NCBI GenBank assembly: GCA_964610205.1
Contig: CAZSVI010000074.1
Coordinates: 1 to 19,429 of the forward strand
From: CAZSVI01 sp964610205
Lineage (GTDB): Bacteria; Bacillota; Clostridia; DSM-8532
DNA: 19,429 nt
Direction: 5' to 3'
This document shows positions 1 to 7,696 of the stretch, one piece after another; the stretch's first letter is position 1; every line of letters starts with the position of its first letter. The notes below the pieces were generated by a model. That model saw nothing but the letters and a program-made list of their open reading frames with translations. It was not told the origin of the DNA and searched no databases. Made by a program: the position numbers and the translations under genes.

Positions 1-1369
1 TATTGCTTGAAAGCTGTCCGCTATCTTCCTTTTGAATATCAAATACAACATTAATCAATCTGTATAAATAATCTACCGCTTTATCCCAGGAATCGGCCGT
101 ACAAGGCCTGAAAAGCTCATTAAGGTTGATTTTAAAAGCAATTTTATCTAATAGCTTTCTTTTATTGATATATGAAATCAGAATAAGTGCTATTGAAAAA
201 TATACTTCCTGTGCTGTAATATTATTCAAGCTTACAGTTTTTCTCAGTTCTTCGCATATACTTTTTATAACATCCAGAAATTCATCTTTTCGGCCATTTT
301 CAATATAAATTAAAAGCTTTTCAGGAACATCCGATGTCAAACGTATTTTTTGAAGATTTGTTATTATAACATCATCCGACTTACCTATTGTATCCGAAAA
401 AGAAGTATCTGTTATGATAAAACCTTTATTATTCGGATATTTTCTATTAAGCAACTGATTAAGAAATTGAAACCTGTCTGCAATCTGATCCAGATGAACC
501 AGATTGCTATTAAAAATAAATGATGTTTCCATGTTTAATGTTTGCCTGCATGATAATTGTATCGTTTCAAGAGTGCCTTTAATATAAGTAATATCATTCT
601 CTGTCAAATCAGCCACTGCGCTGCTTCCTCCGTTAATACGGCTTCCTTGTGCCGGCTGAGCCAACCATACTGTTTTATTATGCTCATACTCAACATGATG
701 GCATAAAACCTGTTTGTCAAAATAGTGATCAATAATTTTCCCCACAGCGATAAGATACCGAATATTATCAATTACACTAATTTCCTTATAATCATTATTT
801 ATTCTTCCGATAAATAAAATAAATGGGTTTTCGATATTAAACTTAAAGCTTGCATTTTGAAAAGCTTCGGGCAAATAAATATTCCGGCTATACTCACCTT
901 TTAACAATTTTAACAGCAATTCCTTCTGAATGACGGATATTGAATTGTCTATATGTTCATGCGCATCAGACAACAGCTGCAGGTTTTTTAACTCATTATC
1001 CAGTTGATCTACGGCTTTTTTAACTTCATCCAGAATCCGTTCATTATCCCTTATTTTTAAAATAAAACTGACCACATTGTTTTTAATTGCTTCATAAGCA
1101 TAATCAAAATCAGCATAAGCAGTAAGAAATATAATCTTACAGCCCGGCCAATTGCACCTGACTTTTTCAGCAAGTTCAATTCCACTCATATCAGGCATAT
1201 GGATATCGGAGATAATTATATCTATTTTTGCTCTGCTTAGCCAGCCAAGTGCATCATGCGCAGAATAAGCGCGGTATACATCAAGATCCATATCCTGTTG
1301 ATTTTCAATTATACCTGCCAGCCTATCCACAATATATGCTTCATCATCAACAATCAACAACCTGTACAT
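1..1369 (-). CDS. YesN-like response regulator (AraC-type expected), C-terminus cut by window edge
   Basis: This is a cytoplasmic two-component response regulator, partner of the kinase gene just upstream. The ATG at 1369 opens a frame with no stop to the left edge (456 codons visible). The receiver domain fills about residues 1-120: acidic pair D8/D9, phospho-acceptor D55 in SDIHMPDMSG, switch T83 in FLTAY, and K105. A long middle region with coiled-coil-prone stretches follows, as in YesN proteins. The expected AraC-type DNA-binding domain lies beyond the window, so DNA binding is inferred from family architecture only. The start overlaps the kinase gene by 23 nt and has a good GAGGAG ribosome site about 7 nt upstream, which implies translational coupling. 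It probably activates the nearby transporter and hydrolase genes, but no binding site can be assigned from sequence alone. Confidence 0.9.
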   Translation of the reverse strand, partial: MYRLLIVDDEAYIVDRLAGIIENQQDMDLDVYRAYSAHDALGWLSRAKIDIIISDIHMPDMSGIELAEKVRCNWPGCKIIFLTAYADFDYAYEAIKNNVVSFILKIRDNERILDEVKKAVDQLDNELKNLQLLSDAHEHIDNSISVIQKELLLKLLKGEYSRNIYLPEAFQNASFKFNIENPFILFIGRINNDYKEISVIDNIRYLIAVGKIIDHYFDKQVLCHHVEYEHNKTVWLAQPAQGSRINGGSSAVADLTENDITYIKGTLETIQLSCRQTLNMETSFIFNSNLVHLDQIADRFQFLNQLLNRKYPNNKGFIITDTSFSDTIGKSDDVIITNLQKIRLTSDVPEKLLIYIENGRKDEFLDVIKSICEELRKTVSLNNITAQEVYFSIALILISYINKRKLLDKIAFKINLNELFRPCTADSWDKAVDYLYRLINVVFDIQKEDSGQLSSN

Positions 1370-3113
1370 TTTTTGACTCCTCTTGAAAATCAATATAAAT
1401 ACATATCTTTAATCCTCCAAGCTCGCTCCTTGCTACTGAAAGTCCGCTTTCATGACCGAATCTTAACTTTATCCTCCTATGTATATTAATAAGTCCTGTA
1501 GTTTCCATATCTTTATCAATCATCGACAGTTTCATTCTCAAAGAATTAATATCATTCTCGGTAATGCTGTCCCCATTGTCTTCAATAATTATTACCACTT
1601 TTGTATCATCGCCTTCAAAATATACACGTATTAAACCGCCGGATGATTTATTCCTCATGCCATGTACAATGGAATTTTCCAGAATAGGCTGTATAATCAT
1701 ACGCGGAACCTTAATATATTTAATTTTATCATCTAGAGGGCCAAATTCTACGGATAAACGGGCAGAAAGCCGGAACGTCTGGATTTCAATGTAATTTCTG
1801 GCATGCTCAATTTCATTATGTAAAGGCACTTCATCCGAAGCGTTCCTGGCAATATATTGCAAATATGAGCCCATATAAGATGACAGATTTAAAGCATCCT
1901 CCAGATCCTCTTCCTTAACCATACTGTGCAGTATGAAATAACTGTTGTAAAGAAAGTGGGGATTTATCTGCATCTGCAGTTGTTTTATCTCCGCTTTTTT
2001 AGCATATAATTCCTGTTTGTATACACGGTCAATCAACTCATTCAAGCGAAAAATCATCTTATTAAAAGCGGTGAATAAATAATTAAATTCATTTGCCGCC
2101 TTCAGCCGGATCCTTGTATTAAGATCACCTTGTTCCATGCATTCAAATGACTTAAGCATAATTTTAATAGGATAATTAACAAATTTATATGTGGAGAGAG
2201 AATAAAAAAACACAATTATGATAGATAGTATGGCATATAATTTAAAAAAATACATATATTTACCAGGCACATTGAATATATCATCAAAAAGATCCAATTG
2301 CAAAAATATAAAACCCAGATAGTCTGAGTAATCCGAAGTAACATAATACTTACTGGATCCTATTGCGGCAATTTCATTTCCACTTTTATTATCAGCAAAC
2401 ATGCTCTCATCTATTTGAGTAAAACTAGCTTTATCAATACTGCTTCCGGCTTGTAAAATCCAGTTATTGCTCAGATGGTCATACATTGCCGTATTACCCT
2501 TCTGGTAATTCCCGAACTTAGCAAGATAATTCCATATTGCTTCATCGGATAAAATAACCTCTATAATATATATGGGCTTTTCCGCATAATTACTACTCCA
2601 TCCGAAGGGCATATACACATACAATTTTTCATTTTCAAAAACAACCGGGAAACCTGACTTTCCGGACCTGTCAAGTATCATATTGAACTCATCCGCCGTG
2701 GTATTCATAAAAAAGTCATTCGTCGATACACTAATACTCAAATCCGAAAAATATATTTTTACATCCTGTATAAATATATTACTGTTTTTCATAATTAATA
2801 ATCTTTGCCGCAGATCCCTTATTGTTATATAATACTCATGTACCGGCATGTACATGTGTTCGTTAAGAAAAGTTCTAAGCAATTTATCATTATTGAAGTC
2901 ATACTGAAGTCTTCTGACATTCCGTATTTCGGATTCCATGTTATTCTTAAGAAATGACACGTTGGATATTGCTGTATTGATAATCTCTTTCTTTATCGCA
3001 TCTCTTCCATAATTATACATAAGCATACCAACAACAAAAATAGGCACAAGGACAGCCATAAAAGAAATTGACAGTCTGGAAAAAATAGAATTAAGATATA
3101 TTTTTATTTTCAC
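1347..3113 (-). CDS. YesM-like sensor histidine kinase
   Basis: This is a membrane sensor kinase (588 aa) of the LytS/YesM class that typically senses extracellular carbohydrate signals. One membrane helix lies at about residues 14-34, an extracytoplasmic sensing region at about 35-285, a second helix at about 286-307, and a HAMP linker at about 308-360. The His_kinase motif MQINPHFLYNS follows, with phospho-acceptor H386. The ATPase domain shows the N box at 476-485 (PILENSIVHG), a DNG motif at about 512 and GLINIHRRI near 540. The DNG motif is followed by D-S rather than the usual X-G, a mild deviation. The codon at 3113 is GTG, preceded by AGGGGG about 12 nt upstream. The regulator gene overlaps its 3' end. 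It follows the hydrolase gene by about 160 nt on the same strand, so it may be the tail of the same operon. Confidence 0.92.
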   Translation of the reverse strand: MKIKIYLNSIFSRLSISFMAVLVPIFVVGMLMYNYGRDAIKKEIINTAISNVSFLKNNMESEIRNVRRLQYDFNNDKLLRTFLNEHMYMPVHEYYITIRDLRQRLLIMKNSNIFIQDVKIYFSDLSISVSTNDFFMNTTADEFNMILDRSGKSGFPVVFENEKLYVYMPFGWSSNYAEKPIYIIEVILSDEAIWNYLAKFGNYQKGNTAMYDHLSNNWILQAGSSIDKASFTQIDESMFADNKSGNEIAAIGSSKYYVTSDYSDYLGFIFLQLDLFDDIFNVPGKYMYFFKLYAILSIIIVFFYSLSTYKFVNYPIKIMLKSFECMEQGDLNTRIRLKAANEFNYLFTAFNKMIFRLNELIDRVYKQELYAKKAEIKQLQMQINPHFLYNSYFILHSMVKEEDLEDALNLSSYMGSYLQYIARNASDEVPLHNEIEHARNYIEIQTFRLSARLSVEFGPLDDKIKYIKVPRMIIQPILENSIVHGMRNKSSGGLIRVYFEGDDTKVVIIIEDNGDSITENDINSLRMKLSMIDKDMETTGLINIHRRIKLRFGHESGLSVARSELGGLKICIYIDFQEESKNVQVVDC

Positions 3114-3157
3114 TACTTTATAAAACCCCCTGAATCTCGGGATATTTTATAATAATA

Positions 3158-3290
3158 TTATACACTTACCGGCTTTATATCATCAAGTATAAAATTCTCC
3201 GGCAGGTTTTCAATTTCTATTGTCCTTTCTTCTTCCGGGCAGCAGGTCAAAATACTCATCCGACAAAAGAAGCCTGTCAATTATTTTCAT
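3158..3290 (-). pseudogene. Possible small protein gene split over two frames
   Basis: An ATG at 3290 overlaps the last 14 nt of the hydrolase gene. Its frame gives a peptide beginning MKIIDRLLLSDEYFDLLP and then stops at 3210. Skipping one C of the CCC at about 3237-3239 moves into a frame that continues as EEERTIEIENLPENF and on to LDDIKPVSV, ending at TAA 3158-3160. The joined 43-residue product reads as one coherent acidic peptide, whereas each frame alone ends or begins awkwardly. This could be a small downstream gene with a 1-nt insertion, a +1 recoding site on a CCC codon, or chance. No family is recognised. It fills most of the gap between the hydrolase and kinase genes. Confidence 0.3.
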
Positions 3291-5739
3291 CTGTCAATCT
3301 CTCCATAAACAGCCATCTTGGAGGGGTTATAATCCCGCAATCGGTATATTTTCCCGGCTCATATTCGGTATGCGGCATCCAGTCCGGAGCAAATTCCTTC
3401 ACCAATGCGGAAACATCACCGAAAAGACCGCCCTGTGATGTTGCTTCCTCTATCATCAATTCCACTTCTCTCCCTTTATATCGTTCGGGAATTTCCCAAA
3501 CAAAAGGCGTCCATGCACGCTTACCGAGAAATTCGCCATTTATACTCACGCCTGTATATAAACCGTTTGTATCTAGCTGCAGGAACACCCTGTCTTTGCG
3601 TTCCGGCACACTTACGGCTGCAGAAAGGAAAATTGTCCCCGTATAGTTAAGCAATCCTTGATATTTTAACGATCCAATATTCACATAATCAGGCAGGGGA
3701 CTCAATAACCGTTTTTGAGATACGGCAAACATTCCGCAGAGAAACACATTGGGAAGGTAAGGATATTCCCGGGTTTTTGATACAAGGCTGATCACATGCC
3801 TTCCGCCGTCAAGCGTAAAGGGATTTGTAGAATGATAAAGCCGCCGGTAGCTTTCCGGTAGTTCGCAGCATTCCAAGCCGGCTTCCATGCCGGAGCCGTC
3901 CAGCAGGATTTTTGCCTCTCCGTCATGCCGTCTCAGCAGCAGCCGGATATCGGATATCTTACTATCAAGCTCAAACTCAAAATCCGTACTCTCATTTGAA
4001 AAATAGCAGCGCATCAGGTTGTACCTGTCCAGCGTCATTTTAAAAGAAATGACACGTATTTCCATTCCTTCCGCAGGCGGAATTTCCTTAATGAAGTCCT
4101 GCTTTGCGACAACAACCCCGCGCCCAGGCAGTTGAAAATGAGTCTGTTTTCCACGGTGTTTCAAAACCAGGCTGCGTTCACCTGTTCCGTCGGTCAAATC
4201 CAGTACGACGGCGCTACCGTCATCATATGGCTTTACAATGAGATCGCCGGCCATCGTCCCATCGGGGTTTTCAACATATGCTTCCCTGCTGGCGTTGCTG
4301 CTCAGCCAGTCGAAAAGACCATTGAAGCCGTCAAATTCAATCCCGCTTTTTTCTTCGGTGATACCGGAGGAGGTAAGACTCAAAACAGCACAGGCTGTTA
4401 ATGAAGGCAGATCTTTTTCTTTGATGAATTCCCATGGGTATTGTGCTCTTACCAGCAGCCTGAGCAGCTCTGCAAGCTCCATCTCCCGTACATGATTCCT
4501 AAAGCCGCCGTGCCATGCCTGTTCGGCTGACAATGTCTGCGGATAGCGTACCTGAATGCTGATAATATCATTTTTTTTCGCTACCTCAGCGGCAGCTTCC
4601 GCTTCCTCCGCCAGATGGTGCCAAGCATCAAACCAGGGTTGAAATCTGTCAATTGGGCTGTAAAAAAAAGGTATTTTACTGTTGCCGTATGCATCCAGCT
4701 GGGAAACGGCAAGAAAATAATGGTCTATACCGAAAAGACCTGCCAGCCAGATCATCTGCCTTATTTTAGAAATCGGCATATCGCATGGCCCAATAGCAAA
4801 AAGCTCCGCAAGGCCTCCGTTTCCAACAGCATTGATACCGTATTTTGCCGTCCCGAGCATTACCCAACCGGCCTTATCCAATGTTGTTTTTGTTTCTATA
4901 TCATCAATACCCGGCAGTGAGAATCCTCTAATTACGGATAACGGATCTCCGTTTGAAAAAACCGCTTTGTATGACGGCTCTTCATCCATTAAGTGGCCGG
5001 TCAGAAGCAGATTATGCTTTTCACACCAGTTCCGCAAACGTTTCATATATACTTCCCGCATTCTTTTACCTAAAAGTCCGAAATATACAGGCCATAGCAT
5101 TGCCTGCTTTTTGTCGTCAAAGCTTCGTTCAATGTCTTTAAAAAGACTGCGGCCGGTTTTTTTCAGGTAGTCACCTTCAAGATTTGTATAGTATGGAATG
5201 CATACGGAATCTTTATGATCCATATCAGGATTGCAGGAATATCTTTGACTTGGCTCATCGGTAAAAAACCCTTTTACAGTGGTGCCGAAAAAACCGGAAA
5301 ACCGGCTGGCGTACTGTTCATGCGTGAGATGTATAAAATAATCCACGGCATCAGGGTTTAGAATATCCGTATAACCCCCATTTGAAGTTCTCTTTATATC
5401 AATCTTTCCGTTTTTTTTGCAAATAACAAGAGCTTTGCAGGTAAATTCCGGATTAAATGCGGGTACTTTCCCGCCGCAGGTGCCGGAGGGCCAATTGAAT
5501 TCATCATATAACCATATGGCGAATTTCATTTCATGTCCTGTTTCTATAATATCCGAACAAACCCTGAACCATTCCCCGGACATATATTCCAATTCGCATC
5601 CGGAACGCGGATATAATAAAAGCTGTTTTATCCCAATACCGGAATATGCACTCATGGTATTGCGGATATCCCGGCGCGTCGGTACACCGGTTATTGCCAA
5701 CATCACAACTAATGGGTTATGCTGCCGTATATACATCAT
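3277..5739 (-). CDS. Glycoside hydrolase, TIM-barrel, GH106-like or related
   Basis: This is a predicted intracellular glycosidase (820 aa) with no signal peptide or membrane helix, so it would act on imported oligosaccharides. The N-terminal half resembles the TIM-barrel region of large clostridial 'glycosyl hydrolase' proteins related to GH106/GH42-like enzymes: WLYDEFNWPSG at about 76-86, GFFTDEPS at about 157-164 with E162 as a candidate catalytic acid, and TGHLMDEEP at about 247-255. The C-terminal part (about 690-800) looks like a GH2-type sugar-binding beta-sandwich, with GVSINGEFLG and FVWEIPERYKGREVEL. Substrate cannot be read from sequence; alpha-L-rhamnoside is one possibility. The start is ATG-ATG with AAAGGAG about 14 nt upstream. 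It lies 60 nt after the URO-D gene on the same strand, so co-transcription is likely, and it overlaps the small ORF downstream. Confidence 0.82.
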   Translation of the reverse strand: MMYIRQHNPLVVMLAITGVPTRRDIRNTMSAYSGIGIKQLLLYPRSGCELEYMSGEWFRVCSDIIETGHEMKFAIWLYDEFNWPSGTCGGKVPAFNPEFTCKALVICKKNGKIDIKRTSNGGYTDILNPDAVDYFIHLTHEQYASRFSGFFGTTVKGFFTDEPSQRYSCNPDMDHKDSVCIPYYTNLEGDYLKKTGRSLFKDIERSFDDKKQAMLWPVYFGLLGKRMREVYMKRLRNWCEKHNLLLTGHLMDEEPSYKAVFSNGDPLSVIRGFSLPGIDDIETKTTLDKAGWVMLGTAKYGINAVGNGGLAELFAIGPCDMPISKIRQMIWLAGLFGIDHYFLAVSQLDAYGNSKIPFFYSPIDRFQPWFDAWHHLAEEAEAAAEVAKKNDIISIQVRYPQTLSAEQAWHGGFRNHVREMELAELLRLLVRAQYPWEFIKEKDLPSLTACAVLSLTSSGITEEKSGIEFDGFNGLFDWLSSNASREAYVENPDGTMAGDLIVKPYDDGSAVVLDLTDGTGERSLVLKHRGKQTHFQLPGRGVVVAKQDFIKEIPPAEGMEIRVISFKMTLDRYNLMRCYFSNESTDFEFELDSKISDIRLLLRRHDGEAKILLDGSGMEAGLECCELPESYRRLYHSTNPFTLDGGRHVISLVSKTREYPYLPNVFLCGMFAVSQKRLLSPLPDYVNIGSLKYQGLLNYTGTIFLSAAVSVPERKDRVFLQLDTNGLYTGVSINGEFLGKRAWTPFVWEIPERYKGREVELMIEEATSQGGLFGDVSALVKEFAPDWMPHTEYEPGKYTDCGIITPPRWLFMERLTDENN

Positions 5740-5799
5740 AGTTTCCCGACTCTCCTTTAATTTTTATTTACGCAAATGGTAATTATAATGCTTCCGCCT

Positions 5800-6795
5800 T
5801 TAAAGTACAGCCTTCCGTGTATACTCCTCAAGCAATTTGATATATGTACGGTAATTATTCAATGAAACCTCGGGCGGCGTCTGATGATCGACAGAAGGGA
5901 TATAGCCGCCCGACTTCATCACAGGAAGCAGTCTTTCAAATTCGGCTCGCATGGATTTCTCACCGAGAGACATTACCATCTTGTCGTAACCGCTGATCAA
6001 CAGGAAGCGCGGATACATTGCCCGGATCTTATTAAGATCCATACCTGCCTGCCTTTCAAGAGGATAAGCGCCTTCTATTCCGGCCTCCAGTAACCATGGT
6101 ATCATTTCCGCTATATTGCCGTCACTATCAACAAATACTTTTATGCCTTGTTTTTTTATATGCGGGATTACCTTCCGGTAATAGGGAAGCAGGAACTTAT
6201 TATAAAGGTCCTTTGATAGCATAGGACCGTGATTATACGACATATCCTCGGCAAAACCTGCCATATCGGGCTTAAGCACCGAACAAACAGCATCCACGAT
6301 TTTTATATGAAAATCTGCCAGGTCGTTGTTTATCCTGTGTATGAGTTCAGGCTCATCATAGAATGCATAGAAATGAGGCTCTATCCCAAGAAGTACCCTT
6401 GGAAACCAGAAAAAGCCGTCAAGACGAATGCGCAATATGATATCGCCATTATCGTGTCTTTCCTTGTGTTCGTGCGCCTGTAAGGCCACAGCGTCTATAA
6501 GCGCATCGGTGTAAAGATATTTTCTTATATCATCATAAGTACGAACAAAACCGATAATAGGTCCGCCGTTATATTCCGCATGAGGCAGTCCAACTTCTGC
6601 CGCATTGGCATAAATGAGTAAAATAGGGTCAAAACCGAAATATTTCAAGGACTGCAGTTGATTCATATTCGGAAGACCTTCTTTCTTCCATCGGTTCAGG
6701 GTCTTATCCCACCATGGTGAAAATTCCACCCTTGGGATACGGTCAAGGTTCATGTTAAAATCCAGTATCTTTATAAAGCGCTCTCTTGGAGTCAT
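5800..6795 (-). CDS. URO-D family (uroporphyrinogen decarboxylase-like / methyltransferase-like) protein
   Basis: A 331-aa cytoplasmic protein with the overall pattern of the URO-D superfamily: N-terminal TPRERF, mid-protein GFAEDMSYNHGPMLS, KVFVDSDGNIAEMIPWLLEAGI, and C-terminal SVDHQTPPEVSLNNY at about 301-315. The superfamily includes true uroporphyrinogen decarboxylases and the MtaA/MtbA-type methylcobamide methyltransferases. This member belongs to the group often found beside sugar-catabolic genes. The C-terminal motif keeps His304, but the Cys that ligates zinc in MtaA-type enzymes is not seen nearby (DHQ in place of HxC), so classical zinc-thiol methyl transfer is doubtful. The start is ATG 6795 with GGGAG about 8 nt upstream. 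It is first in the minus-strand operon and divergent from the QueG-like gene. Confidence 0.85.
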   Translation of the reverse strand: MTPRERFIKILDFNMNLDRIPRVEFSPWWDKTLNRWKKEGLPNMNQLQSLKYFGFDPILLIYANAAEVGLPHAEYNGGPIIGFVRTYDDIRKYLYTDALIDAVALQAHEHKERHDNGDIILRIRLDGFFWFPRVLLGIEPHFYAFYDEPELIHRINNDLADFHIKIVDAVCSVLKPDMAGFAEDMSYNHGPMLSKDLYNKFLLPYYRKVIPHIKKQGIKVFVDSDGNIAEMIPWLLEAGIEGAYPLERQAGMDLNKIRAMYPRFLLISGYDKMVMSLGEKSMRAEFERLLPVMKSGGYIPSVDHQTPPEVSLNNYRTYIKLLEEYTRKAVL

Positions 6796-6896
6796 GAAGT
6801 ATCTCCCTTCTTCATGTTATACCGTAATAATATAACAAACAGAATGATAAATACATTGAACAACTTCAACTTTTTTATCCTTTTTTTACGCACCGG

Positions 6897-6925
6897 CTTG
6901 AGAACTTAAAATTCTCAAGTATAAT
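6897..6925 (+). promoter_or_regulatory. Promoter with overlapping inverted-repeat operator
   Basis: TTGAGA (6898-6903), a 16-nt spacer and TATAAT (6920-6925) form a good housekeeping-type promoter for the QueG-like gene. A perfect 8-bp inverted repeat, CTTGAGAA (6897-6904) and TTCTCAAG (6912-6919) with a 7-nt centre, covers the -35 box and runs up to the first base of the -10 box. A dimeric repressor bound here would block polymerase. The function is inferred from position. Confidence 0.6.
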
Positions 6926-6985
6926 TAAAACAAGTATAACCTTATCAGATTGGCATAAAAAAGCATAAAAATTATGGAGGTATTT

Positions 6986-7696
6986 ATGTTGACACCACAA
7001 TCAGTAAAAGCGCTCATTAAGGAATTGGGCGGCGATCTGGCAGGGATTGCTTCAGTTGACCGTTTTAAAAACGCACCTGTAAGAATAAGTCCGCAAGGTC
7101 ATTTACCTACGGCAAAATCTGTAATTGTTGCAGCAATTCATACGCCTGATGGAGCCTGGGAATTGGGAGGAGAACCGATACATAACTGGGGCTCCGCAAG
7201 TGTGGTAACCGCTGTTAACTCAAGGCTTGAAAGAATCGGCTTCTTTGTCGCGAAATATCTGGAAGAAAATAGCTATAAGTCCATTCCGATACCTCAAACC
7301 GCAATCTGGAGGTATCGCCCATATCAGGACCTTGATATAGTTTTTTCTCCGGACCTGTCCCACATCCATGCCGGAGCCGCGGCTGGCCTGGGAGAAATCG
7401 GCTATAACGGTCTGCTGTTGACCCCGGAATACGGGGCAAGACAGCGTATGATAACCATCATAACAGAAGCGGAGCTTGAACCGGATCCCATATATTCTGG
7501 ACCAGTATTATGTGACAGATGCATGGAATGTGTCCGCCGCTGTGCTCCATCAAAAGGACTGGTAAAAGAGATTGAGGGATTAACACGTGTTGAAATAGGC
7601 GGTAAAATATTTGAATATGCAAATAAAAACAAATTCCGCTGCGCATGGGCCGAACGTTTTCAGATAAAATACCGGATAAGGTTGACGAGCATGTGA
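6986..7696 (+). CDS. QueG-like 4Fe-4S protein, N-terminal part of a frameshifted gene
   Basis: This is the first part of a protein related to epoxyqueuosine reductase (QueG) and reductive-dehalogenase-type enzymes. ATG 6986 is preferred over ATG 6974 because the GGAGG ribosome site (6976-6980) lies inside the longer version, 5 nt before 6986. Seen features: the N-terminal repeat motif GGDLAGIASVDRF, SVIVAAIHTP, the family core AAGLGEIGYNGLLLTPEYG at about 132-150, and a ferredoxin-type cluster CDRCMECVRRCAP (C176, C179, C182, C186 from this start). Then FRCAWAERF appears and the frame derails, ending at 7696 in an unrelated tail. One missing T in the TTTT at 7657-7660 explains this: adding it joins the frame to the next ORF as ERFSDKIPDKVDEHV. 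It is a natural gene fragment or an assembly error rather than a separate protein. Confidence 0.8.
   Translation: MLTPQSVKALIKELGGDLAGIASVDRFKNAPVRISPQGHLPTAKSVIVAAIHTPDGAWELGGEPIHNWGSASVVTAVNSRLERIGFFVAKYLEENSYKSIPIPQTAIWRYRPYQDLDIVFSPDLSHIHAGAAAGLGEIGYNGLLLTPEYGARQRMITIITEAELEPDPIYSGPVLCDRCMECVRRCAPSKGLVKEIEGLTRVEIGGKIFEYANKNKFRCAWAERFQIKYRIRLTSM

Noticed and set aside
7645..7647. ATG 7645 as a genuine start of an independent gene
   Set aside because: It lies within upstream coding sequence, has no ribosome site, and a one-base shift joins both frames into one family-like protein.
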